Positions 10,339-18,050 of a stretch of DNA of 64,000 bases are shown here, piece by piece. How positions within the stretch are numbered: position 1 is the stretch's first letter; each line of letters starts with the position of its first letter. The DNA is from Fuerstiella sp. Its GTDB lineage: Bacteria; Planctomycetota; Planctomycetia; Planctomycetales; Planctomycetaceae. The stretch is taken from contig JAPYTO010000005.1 in NCBI GenBank assembly GCA_029941865.1, positions 1-64,000 of the forward strand, given 5' to 3'. The notes beneath the pieces were generated by a model, which saw only the letters and a program-made list of their open reading frames with translations, had not been told where the DNA came from and made no database searches. The position numbers were made by a program, and so were the translations under genes.

Positions 10339-10441
10339 CCGGATACCTGAAACAGTGAGCCGCAAGGCGCGGGTGTATACACTGCCAATAACCGGCGGCT
10401 GGCGCCGTGCCGCTCACCAGAGCAGACGTATCCGGACGGCT

Positions 10442-10651
10442 TTAGCCACGAGTGAATCTGGCTCGCAACCATGCGTTCTTGCGACGCTCAAGTTCCATCA
10501 TGTTGGAAAGGAAGCCGCCATTCGAACTTGACTGAACCGTCGCTCGTGAGGCCTTCCTGGAAGCTCGGCGTTTTCCGGCTTCGGCTTCGGAACCAGCCGT
10601 TACCGAAAAGGCAATGATTAGCGCTACGGCTGTTGTCAGGACTCGTCGCAT
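10442..10651 (-). CDS. small secreted basic protein, unknown function
   Basis: I do not recognise this 69-residue protein. It starts with a clear signal peptide (MRRVLTTAVALIIAFSVTAG, then SEAEAG), and the mature part is short, basic and Ser-rich (KRRASRKASRATVQSSSNGG) before a helical, charged C-terminus (MMELERRKNAWLRARF). A good ribosome site (GAAGAAGGTG) sits 5-12 bases before the ATG, which is the main reason to call it real. It is 317 bp downstream of the DapA-family gene on the same strand, probably with its own promoter. The Arg-rich C-terminus could bind a surface, nucleic acid or another protein; that is a guess. Confidence 0.6.
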   Translation of the reverse strand: MRRVLTTAVALIIAFSVTAGSEAEAGKRRASRKASRATVQSSSNGGFLSNMMELERRKNAWLRARFTRG

Positions 10652-10968
10652 GATACACCTTCTTCATTGATCGTGTGATTTTTGTCGGCGCAGAAGCATG
10701 GAATGTGGCTTCAACGCACGATTGTCAGAATACATGTATCTTGGTCGACTCTGACGATTGCTCAGATCAGGCTGTTGGGCAACTTGCCCCCCATGCACGC
10801 AAAATCTGCCGGTCTCGGTTCACTCTGGGCGGATTCTACCGATCAGACTGCGGAGGAAAACTGCGATCGCACATCGTTCAAGGTTCGGACCAACCTGTTC
10901 GACGTGTCACGCGATGGGCAAGGCTGCAACGTTTTCTGTTGGCGCCCAGTTGTCTCTGAATTGCGAAC
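10652..10968. other. intergenic region
   Basis: It holds the ribosome site and presumably the promoter of the 69-residue gene. A palindrome ATACATGTAT lies at 10730-10739. A 120-codon plus-strand frame (10682-11044) runs into the DapA-family gene antisense and shows no recognisable features. Confidence 0.4.
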
Positions 10969-11907
10969 TTACGCCGTTCCGACAGACGTTGTGGATTCGA
11001 CGCCAGCGATATTCAGCACGGTTGCCAGTTCACTGGTGACCTGAGTTGTGTGTTCGGGCGTCAATGGCGGCAATGGTGGGGCAATGCACGAGGAACAGAT
11101 GCCCCGCAGTCGCATGGCCAGCTTCAGAGCAGGAATCAGATTCATTTCACCCGCCGGATCGCGGTAAATGTGTTCGAAGACCTGTTCGACAACATTCCTG
11201 AGCCGCCGAATTTCCGAATCATCACCGCGTTTTGATGCTTCGAACAGATCAACATACGTGCGCGGCAGCAGGTTGCCTCCGCCACAAACGCCACCATCCG
11301 CTCCTGCCGCAACGGCTTCCGGAATGAGTTCTTCCGGCCCCATGAAAACGGCGAAGTCAGGATTATCAGAAAACGTCCGGCACAGCTGTTGAAAGTAATC
11401 AACGTCGCCGCTGCTGTCTTTCACGCCCACGATATTCTGATGAGCAGAGAGTTCGACCACGGTGTCCAGCGCCAGATGGATTTCCACACAGCCAGGCATG
11501 TTATAAAGCATCAATGGAAGCGGCGACGAGTCCGCCAGTTGTCGAAACCAGTCCGCAACCGCGTTCTGACTGGTGGCATAATAGTACGGAGCTGCCGCCA
11601 CGATCGCCGCTGCTCCGCTTGTTGCGGCGTGTTCCGCAAGAAGCAGAGACTCTGCCAGCGACGTATCCGTGACACCAACAAGCACAGGCACGCGACCAGC
11701 AGCAGCTTCGCAGGCGACTTCTACCATTTCATAGCGAATCTGGTACGTCAATGACGGCCCCTCGCCTGTCGTCCCCAAAACAAACAAACCGTTTACACCG
11801 CCAGTCAGCAGGTGTTCCACGATGCGACGGACGGCATCACCGTCCAGTTGATCCGGTCGCGTCAAAGGAGTGACAACAGGAGGGATGATTCCGGAAAATC
11901 GAGCCAT
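10969..11907 (-). CDS. DapA/NanA-family aldolase or lyase
   Basis: The 312-residue protein is a class I aldolase of the dihydrodipicolinate synthase/N-acetylneuraminate lyase superfamily. These cytoplasmic TIM-barrel enzymes form a Schiff base with pyruvate. Seen in the sequence: the GTTGEG pyruvate-carboxylate loop at 45-50, Tyr135 in LYNMPG, and the Schiff-base Lys163 in VGVKDSSGD. The C-terminal residues after about 285 are a short Thr-rich tail. Known members include DHDPS, sialic-acid lyase and 5-keto-4-deoxyglucarate dehydratase. No lysine-pathway or sialic-acid genes are adjacent, so a catabolic keto-acid lyase is as likely as DapA. It is divergent from the transhydrogenase operon. Confidence 0.85.
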   Translation of the reverse strand: MARFSGIIPPVVTPLTRPDQLDGDAVRRIVEHLLTGGVNGLFVLGTTGEGPSLTYQIRYEMVEVACEAAAGRVPVLVGVTDTSLAESLLLAEHAATSGAAAIVAAAPYYYATSQNAVADWFRQLADSSPLPLMLYNMPGCVEIHLALDTVVELSAHQNIVGVKDSSGDVDYFQQLCRTFSDNPDFAVFMGPEELIPEAVAAGADGGVCGGGNLLPRTYVDLFEASKRGDDSEIRRLRNVVEQVFEHIYRDPAGEMNLIPALKLAMRLRGICSSCIAPPLPPLTPEHTTQVTSELATVLNIAGVESTTSVGTA

Positions 11908-12257
11908 GTTCGGAATTCCAAAACTGTGCAGGTGGGTACGTATAGCGGCAATCTATGGGTTTCGTGCCTCCTGATTCTACCCGACAAAATCCATCAAGGC
12001 CACGAATGAACTGACGTTCACAGCCGCAAAGTTGACATCGGAACCCGACGCACACGTCTGGCCGACGAATTCCGAATCAACGGATTGCATGAACTGGGTT
12101 GCCAGTGGCTGATTTCAGGAAACGGGCGGACCATGGCGGATTACAGCGGGCTGAATCGTAATTCAGGTCGCTGTATTGCTGTCGTACGATGCTCTATGAT
12201 TCTTAGTTCATTATAAAATATTGATTCCCGAATTCTCCGCACCGGAAGGGGTGCTTG
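11908..12257. other. divergent promoter region before the transhydrogenase operon
   Basis: An AT-rich patch with TATAAAAT at 12212-12219 is a possible -10 for pntAA, without a good -35. GGAAGGGG at 12244-12251 is the pntAA ribosome site. Nothing else could be supported. Confidence 0.45.
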
Positions 12258-13550
12258 ATGTCGAATAGTGTTTCTGAGTTGGTCGTAGCCGTTCCCAGGG
12301 AAGCGGATCCTGAGGAGCAGCGAGTCGCGTTGGTACCCGCAATGGTGCCGGTATTGACCAAAGGCGGGCTGAAAGTGCGGCTGGAAACGAACGCCGGAAT
12401 GGCGGCCGGATTTCCTGATCAGCTGTATCTTGACAGGGGAGCCGAAATCGACAGTGATCGGGCTGAACTGCTGAAACAGGCCGATATCGTGCTGCAGGTC
12501 AGAGCACTGGGCGCGAATGATGGCGTTGCAACGGACGACGTGTCTTTGCTGCACGATGGACAGGTGCTGATCGCCAGCTGCGATCCACTGTCTTTTCCCG
12601 ACAGTGTTGCTCCGGTCGCCGAACAGGGCGTCACGGCGTTCTCGTTGGAACTGGTGCCACGGATTACACGAGCCCAGAGCATGGACATTCTGTCGTCGAT
12701 GGCGACAGTGGCCGGTTACAGAGCGGTGCTGCTGGCCGCCACGGCAGCTCCGCGAATGTTTCCGCTGATGATGACAGCGGCAGGAACGCTTAAGCCCGCG
12801 CGTGTGCTGGTGATCGGTGCGGGGGTTGCCGGTCTGCAGGCGATCGCGACAGCAAAGCGTCTGGGAGCGGTTGTCTATGGTTACGACATTCGTCCGACCG
12901 TACGTGAACAGGTCGAAAGTCTGGGCGGAAAGTTCGTGGAACTCGATCTGGAAGCCGGGCAGTCGGAGACTCAGGGCGGTTACGCGAAACAAATGGATGA
13001 AGATTTCTATCGCCGCCAGCGCGAAGCCATGAAGAAAGTCATCGCCGACTGCGACGTCGTCATCACGACGGCTGCAATTCCAGGCAGGAAGGCCCCGATT
13101 CTGGTGACGACGGAAATGGTCGAAGCGATGGCTCCAGGGTCGGTGGTCGTCGATCTGGCGGCAGAACGAGGTGGCAACTGTGAAGTCACGAGACCTGGCG
13201 AAACGATTGACCACAACGGTGTCGCGGTACTCGGACCGTGCAATATGCCGTCTGACGTACCGGTTCATGCCAGCGAGATGTTCAGCAAAAATGTGGTCAC
13301 CTTTCTGCAGCTGATGATCAAAGACGGGCAGCTCAACATTGATACAGAAGATGAGATCATCCGTGATACGCTGCTGACTCGGGGAAAAGTCATCGTCAAC
13401 GGTCGCGTTCGTGAGTTACTCAACATGGAACCGCTGGAACCGCCAGCCGATTCTGCAGCCGAATCCATAGACAGTGGCAAGCCGACTGTGACTGCGAAGG
13501 AAGAATCGGCTGACGAAAATGTCGTCGCAGGCGATTCGGCAGCTCCCTAG
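12258..13550 (+). CDS. pntAA: NAD(P) transhydrogenase subunit alpha part 1 (NAD-binding domain I)
   Basis: This 430-residue soluble subunit binds NAD(H) in the proton-translocating transhydrogenase, which uses the proton motive force to reduce NADP+ with NADH. It resembles alanine dehydrogenase: AVPREADPEEQRVALVP at the N-terminus, MDILSSMATVAGYRA, the Rossmann loop VIGAGVAGLQAIATAKRLGA, and the mobile-loop region near ETQGGYAKQM. The alpha subunit is split, as in Rhodospirillum, so this gene lacks the membrane part. The C-terminal 50 residues are a non-conserved Glu/Ser-rich linker. ATG 12258 has GGAAGGGG just upstream. The membrane half follows after 78 bp, then pntB. Confidence 0.92.
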   Translation: MSNSVSELVVAVPREADPEEQRVALVPAMVPVLTKGGLKVRLETNAGMAAGFPDQLYLDRGAEIDSDRAELLKQADIVLQVRALGANDGVATDDVSLLHDGQVLIASCDPLSFPDSVAPVAEQGVTAFSLELVPRITRAQSMDILSSMATVAGYRAVLLAATAAPRMFPLMMTAAGTLKPARVLVIGAGVAGLQAIATAKRLGAVVYGYDIRPTVREQVESLGGKFVELDLEAGQSETQGGYAKQMDEDFYRRQREAMKKVIADCDVVITTAAIPGRKAPILVTTEMVEAMAPGSVVVDLAAERGGNCEVTRPGETIDHNGVAVLGPCNMPSDVPVHASEMFSKNVVTFLQLMIKDGQLNIDTEDEIIRDTLLTRGKVIVNGRVRELLNMEPLEPPADSAAESIDSGKPTVTAKEESADENVVAGDSAAP

Positions 13551-13628
13551 TCATCGTGTTCCAGGACGGGAAGTCCTCGGCATGTTCACATCAAGCACAA
13601 CGGATCGTCGTTTTTCCGAAAGACTCTC

Positions 13629-14024
13629 ATGCTATTTTCAATTCTTGCGGTGCAGGAAACTGTCGCGGAAGTCGACGGCACGGTGGAAACCCTCGCGAAA
13701 GTCGTCTCGGCCGTCACTGAGGCTGTTCCGCAAAGCGGAGGTGCGGCTCATCTAATTTTGTTGCTGACGGTCTTCGTACTGGCTGTTTTTCTGGGCATCG
13801 AGATCATCACGAAGATCCCGCCGACGCTGCACACGCCGCTGATGTCCGGATCGAACGCGATCTCCGGAATCACTCTGGTGGGGGCCGTTCTGGCGACCGG
13901 TGCCGACAACGGACCGTGGGCCACCATACTTGGTTTTTCGGCCATCGTGTTTGCCACGATGAACGTGGTCGGGGGCTTTGTCGTGACGAACCGCATGCTC
14001 GCAATGTTCAGGACGAAAAAGTAG
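13629..14024 (+). CDS. pntAB: NAD(P) transhydrogenase subunit alpha part 2 (membrane domain)
   Basis: This 131-residue protein supplies the alpha-side membrane helices of the proton channel. Hydrophobic helices run at about 42-60 (LILLLTVFVLAVFLGIEII), 72-90 and 98-122. The segment KIPPTLHTPLMSGSNAISG is the hallmark of this subunit. An N-terminal 35-residue amphipathic stretch precedes the first helix. It sits between pntAA and pntB, in the usual split-alpha order, and with pntB forms domain II. Confidence 0.92.
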   Translation: MLFSILAVQETVAEVDGTVETLAKVVSAVTEAVPQSGGAAHLILLLTVFVLAVFLGIEIITKIPPTLHTPLMSGSNAISGITLVGAVLATGADNGPWATILGFSAIVFATMNVVGGFVVTNRMLAMFRTKK

Positions 14025-14084
14025 TTCCGCTGCATGCCCTCTGATTCTCTGCCGGTCCCACTTTCATAATCGGAACCAAGTCTC

Positions 14085-15485
14085 GTGAGTCCAGATCTGA
14101 TCGACCTTAGTTATCTACTTGCTGCCAGCCTGTTCATCATCGGATTGAAGGGGCTGACCAAACCACGTACCGCAGTACGCGGCAACCTGCTGAGCGCCCT
14201 GGCGATGCTGATTGCCGTAGCCGCAACCTTGCGGCATCAGGACATCGTCGGTGTGACCGGACTGCTGATCGCCGTTGGCATCGGCTCGTTTGTGGGCACC
14301 ATACTGGCTCTGAAGATTGAAATGACGGCGATGCCGCAACTGGTGGCTCTGTTCAACGGTCTTGGAGGGGGGGCGTCCGTACTGGTTGCTGGTGCGTATC
14401 TGGCGGGCAAAGAGTTTTCAGCGCGTGTTGCTTCGGGTGCCTGCTTTACCGATGTGCTGACGGCCACTGCCGCATCGGGACTGATCGGTGCCGTCACTCT
14501 GTCCGGCAGTCTGGTTGCCTTTGCGAAACTTCAGGAACTCAAGTTCGTCAAGGACGTGTCGTTTCCCGGTCAAAAGCTGCTGAACCTGTTCCTTGCAGTC
14601 GGGGCGATCGGCCTCGGCTGGATGCTGGTGACACAACCGGAACACGCTCAGGCGTGGTATTGGGTGATGGCCTGTGTGGCAACCGGGCTGGGGATTCTGC
14701 TGGTGATTTCGATCGGCGGAGCGGACATGCCGGTCGTGATTGCCCTGCTGAACTCGTATTCCGGACTTGCTGCGTCTGCGACGGGATTCGTGCTGAACAA
14801 CAATCTGCTGATCATTGCCGGAGCCTTGGTTGGCGCATCAGGACTCATTTTGACTCGCATCATGTGCAAAGCGATGAATCGTTCGCTGGGGGCCGTTCTG
14901 TTCGGAACGATGCAGTCCGGGGGAACTTCTCTGTCAGACGAAGAAGTCTACACCAGCGTCAGGTCAACGTCGGCCGATGAGGTTGCGATGATGCTTGAGG
15001 TTTCTCAGAACGTGCTGATTGTTCCCGGCTATGGAATGGCCGTAGCCCAGGCACAGCATGCGGTCCGTGATCTTACGAATCTGCTGCTGAATCGGGACGT
15101 GGACGTACAGTTTGGCATTCATCCGGTGGCGGGGCGGATGCCCGGGCACATGAACGTGCTGCTGGCCGAAGCGGACATTGACTACGAACGTCTTAAGGAA
15201 ATGGACGAAGTCAATTCCACGATGGATCAGGTCGACGTGGCCATTGTTCTGGGAGCCAACGACGTCGTCAATCCGCTCGCACGTACCGACCCCAACAGCC
15301 CGATCGCGGGCATGCCGATCATCGACGTCGACAAAGCACGGACGGTGATCGTCATCAAACGCAGCCTGAGTCCCGGGTTTGCCGGGATCGCCAATCCGCT
15401 GTTCGCTGCCGACAACACCCTGATGCTGTTCGGCGACGGCAAGAAGGCCATCACCGAGATCACCAAAGCATTTGACGACGCGTAG
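14085..15485 (+). CDS. pntB: NAD(P) transhydrogenase subunit beta
   Basis: The 466-residue subunit contains several membrane helices (residues 1-~260) and the soluble NADP(H)-binding domain III (from about 290). The family words FNGLGGGASVLVA, LNSYSGLAASATGFVL and, in domain III, VPGYGMAVAQAQHAV and IHPVAGRMPGHMNVLLAEA are present, with the NADP-specific VILGANDVVNP. Length is normal. The start is GTG (MSPDLIDLSYLLAAS) with only a weak GGAACC ribosome site, but the conserved helix begins at once. It is last in the operon pntAA-pntAB-pntB and is followed by repeat D. Confidence 0.92.
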   Translation: MSPDLIDLSYLLAASLFIIGLKGLTKPRTAVRGNLLSALAMLIAVAATLRHQDIVGVTGLLIAVGIGSFVGTILALKIEMTAMPQLVALFNGLGGGASVLVAGAYLAGKEFSARVASGACFTDVLTATAASGLIGAVTLSGSLVAFAKLQELKFVKDVSFPGQKLLNLFLAVGAIGLGWMLVTQPEHAQAWYWVMACVATGLGILLVISIGGADMPVVIALLNSYSGLAASATGFVLNNNLLIIAGALVGASGLILTRIMCKAMNRSLGAVLFGTMQSGGTSLSDEEVYTSVRSTSADEVAMMLEVSQNVLIVPGYGMAVAQAQHAVRDLTNLLLNRDVDVQFGIHPVAGRMPGHMNVLLAEADIDYERLKEMDEVNSTMDQVDVAIVLGANDVVNPLARTDPNSPIAGMPIIDVDKARTVIVIKRSLSPGFAGIANPLFAADNTLMLFGDGKKAITEITKAFDDA

Positions 15486-15548
15486 AGCAGTTTTCAAAAT
15501 GATGTGGGCCGTGGGGCTCGTGGGAAGGCGACTCTCGTAAGTGCAGAG

Positions 15549-15587
15549 ACGTTCGCCGCGGCCACAAGTCAGCGTCACACGCTGTAG
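15549..15587. repeat. intergenic repeat family D, copy 1
   Basis: ACGTTCGCCGCGGCCACAAG continues with TCAGCGTCACACGCTGTAG. An inverted copy with few mismatches lies at 49522-49559. This copy lies 64 bases past pntB. Confidence 0.75.
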
Positions 15588-15718
15588 CAGAGGCTGTCAG
15601 TCAGTGCGAGCGGCGCTCAACGTCATACGGAAACGTTTTTCCCTCACACATTTTGTGTTGATGGGGAAAGAGTAGCGGAAGACAAAGGGCGACTCAGTAA
15701 TACGATCCGCCGGTTGAA

Positions 15719-15946
15719 TTACTCGGACGCACAATCCGGCTGACGCAGAATTTGCACATCGTGGCCGTCATGACGCACCTTCACTGTGGCGTCGCCGCGC
15801 TGGCAGGCGTGTTGGGCGATGTGTTTCGCTTCCTGCAACGTCCGAAACTCGGCAACGTAGACCTTCCCGGCTTTCGTCTGCAGACATACAGAGTACTCGG
15901 CAGAAGTTTCGTCGATAGAAACAAGACTGTCCGGTAACGTATTCAC
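15719..15946 (-). CDS. small hypothetical protein
   Basis: I do not recognise this protein. The open frame extends to 16069, but GTG at 15946 has GGGG seven bases upstream and gives a compact 75-residue product. It has alternating strand/helix character: a strand with YSVCLQTKAGKVYVAEFRTL, a helix with EAKHIAQHACQ, and strands with ATVKVRHDGHDVQIL, suggesting a small alpha/beta domain of the kind seen in short DUF2188-like proteins. It has no signal peptide, membrane segment or obvious partner. It is convergent with pntB. Confidence 0.5.
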   Translation of the reverse strand: MNTLPDSLVSIDETSAEYSVCLQTKAGKVYVAEFRTLQEAKHIAQHACQRGDATVKVRHDGHDVQILRQPDCASE

Positions 15947-16210
15947 GATTAGTCCCCTATTCCCGGACACCACAGTCTCCGAGATTTGTCTAACAGGTTC
16001 CCGCAGTCCTGAGGGGGACGTCAACGACATACGGGGCAACAGATTGAACTGGCCAAGGGCAATTTTCAACGTAGCCTGGAAAATCGGTAATTGGGTACGG
16101 AATCCCTCATTTTTTTATCTGTGGAATGGCTTCAACCACCCTCGCCGGGTTGATGCAGTACGCCGTCGGCCGACCAACGCATTATTCGTTTCCCTGGTCG
16201 GGTGAAGTGC

Positions 16211-17788
16211 TCACGTGATGGCCGGTTCTTCAGGCAATGGGGCCGTTTCCGCGTGACGCACCCTTCGGGAAACCCTCACAGATGCGGAGCTGAGTGAAGA
16301 GTCAACGACCGCCCGGTTTCTTCCGCTTTGCTTTGCCTGATACAAGGCGTTGTCTGCCCTGGAGAATAACTTCAAGCCGAACTCGCTATTTGTCGGGACA
16401 CCGCAGCAAACCCCAACACTGACGGTAATGGGGATCTCAGTGCCTTCAAAGCTGATGTCGAGTTCCTCAATGGTCGCTCGCAATCGCTCGCCGACGATGG
16501 CCATCCCGTCCGTTGCAATGTCTTCCAGCAGGACGGCGAATTCTTCTCCCCCATATCGAGCCAGCGTTTCATCGGAGCGTGTCACACTTTCAAGTGCCTG
16601 AGAAACCTGCTTCAGAATTTGATCACCGGCCTGATGGCCATGCGTGTCGTTCACTTTTTTGAAGTGATCAATGTCAATGACCGCGACACCCATTTGGACG
16701 CTGTTGCGCAGGCACTGGAAGACCATTTCGGTCAGTCGCCGATCAAAGAAAGCACGATTGGCGATGCCAGTCAGGGCGTCTGTGGTGGTTTGCCTGACCA
16801 GGTGTTCAACCTGCGTCTTGAGCCGTCCATTCTCCGCAACCAGTTCGGTCGGTACGGCGCAGGTATCGACCCGAATCATATCGGTGAATTCAGTCAGCTG
16901 ATCCAACGCGTCCTCAAGCAGCTGGTCCGAATCCGGGAGTGCCGACGGATCGATGTCAAACAAGCTGGCAGAATCGTCCAGCTTCGCTCGGACTCTGGTC
17001 GTCAGTTGTTCGACATCCATTGCGTCGGCGTTTAGTTTCTCCAGTCGTTCCTGAAGTACAATCAGGGCAACGCCGGTGTCTGTGTCGCATAGATACCGTG
17101 CGAATGCATCCGCGACACCCGTCACATCTGTCAATTGCTGAGTCTCGTCGTCCAGTTGCCGGTCAGCCGAATCGGGCACCAGCGAATTGATCGCAGCAAT
17201 GCAGCGTCGCGGCAGTCCGGAACGTTCCAGCATTTCTACTGAAATTTCATGATGAGTGGATCCGTAGACCTCTCGTTCGAGATCGGCAAGTGACTGACTG
17301 CCTTGCTGAGACTGCTTGATAACATCGATGTATTTGTCAGCGCCCTGGTTCAGCAGACCAAGCTGACCGATACCGGCCAGCAGATTGGTTGTGAAACATT
17401 CGGCCTCGACACTTGCGCTAAAGAGTGATCCAACCACTTCACCAGCTGATGCCTGAACAAATGAGCGAAGCCAGAAGTGTCTGAAGTGTTTTGCGGCTTC
17501 TTCGGACTCCAGCGAGTCGGCTGAGAGTGAGAAACTCAGGACCAGTGGTGTGACTTTCGCCTTGCCCAACAGCACGATCGCCTGCCGCAGGTCAGCGATT
17601 TCGCGGCGCAAACCGAAACGACTGGAATTGGCGGCTTTGAGAAGCTTGCTGGCAATTGCCGGGTCAGCCTGAACGAGATCAGCGACCTTCTTGACGGGGA
17701 CGTCGGGATCACTAAAGACCCTGAGTATCTCCACTGCGATAGTTGGCAGCGAAGGCAGTCTGGTTAGTGATCGCCTGCGTTTCGTCAT
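16211..17788 (-). CDS. HDOD-GGDEF signalling protein (probable diguanylate cyclase)
   Basis: The 525-residue cytoplasmic protein has an N-terminal HDOD domain (starting at TRLPSLPTIAVEIL, with LVQADPAIASKLLKAANSS and LGKAKVTPLVLSFSL) and a C-terminal GGDEF domain (DALTGIANRAFFDRRL, DIDHFKKVNDTHGHQAGD, and RYGGEEFAVLL). An intact GGEEF signature and metal-binding Asp predict synthesis of cyclic di-GMP from two GTP. The inhibitory I-site reads R-S-D-E instead of RxxD, so product inhibition may be weaker (inference). ATG 17788 is preferred: a GGAAA site precedes it and the HDOD domain begins ten residues later, whereas the longer frame begins at TTG. HDOD proteins often act as signalling hubs. 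Confidence 0.86.
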   Translation of the reverse strand: MTKRRRSLTRLPSLPTIAVEILRVFSDPDVPVKKVADLVQADPAIASKLLKAANSSRFGLRREIADLRQAIVLLGKAKVTPLVLSFSLSADSLESEEAAKHFRHFWLRSFVQASAGEVVGSLFSASVEAECFTTNLLAGIGQLGLLNQGADKYIDVIKQSQQGSQSLADLEREVYGSTHHEISVEMLERSGLPRRCIAAINSLVPDSADRQLDDETQQLTDVTGVADAFARYLCDTDTGVALIVLQERLEKLNADAMDVEQLTTRVRAKLDDSASLFDIDPSALPDSDQLLEDALDQLTEFTDMIRVDTCAVPTELVAENGRLKTQVEHLVRQTTTDALTGIANRAFFDRRLTEMVFQCLRNSVQMGVAVIDIDHFKKVNDTHGHQAGDQILKQVSQALESVTRSDETLARYGGEEFAVLLEDIATDGMAIVGERLRATIEELDISFEGTEIPITVSVGVCCGVPTNSEFGLKLFSRADNALYQAKQSGRNRAVVDSSLSSASVRVSRRVRHAETAPLPEEPAIT

Positions 17789-18050
17789 CAGCTTGTTTCC
17801 AGACGTCCGGCCCCGGACAGCAGAATATTTTGTTACACCCCTCATCGAGGCGGGCGTGCCGGTACTTGCCTGGGTTCTGAAACATAGCCTGGATTTCAAT
17901 TAAATGACGAACCGGAATAGATTCCTTTCGGCCACCAACTACGTGTTATCCCTACCGGATGACGCTATAAATCGAGACGTTCGCCGGTCGCAGCAGGATT
18001 TCCCTGACATTGGATCGTGGCGTGATGGCACGCGAGCGGCAGCTCGGTTG

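Larger units (their letters stand above)
10030..10441. other. intergenic region with two repeats
   Basis: Between convergent genes. It holds the repeat-family C copy at 10160-10189 and the CCACTGGC palindrome at 10314-10338. Nothing else could be supported. Confidence 0.6.

Noticed and set aside
10682-11044. A 120-residue plus-strand frame
   Set aside because: Overlaps the end of the DapA-family gene in antisense and shows no features of a real protein.
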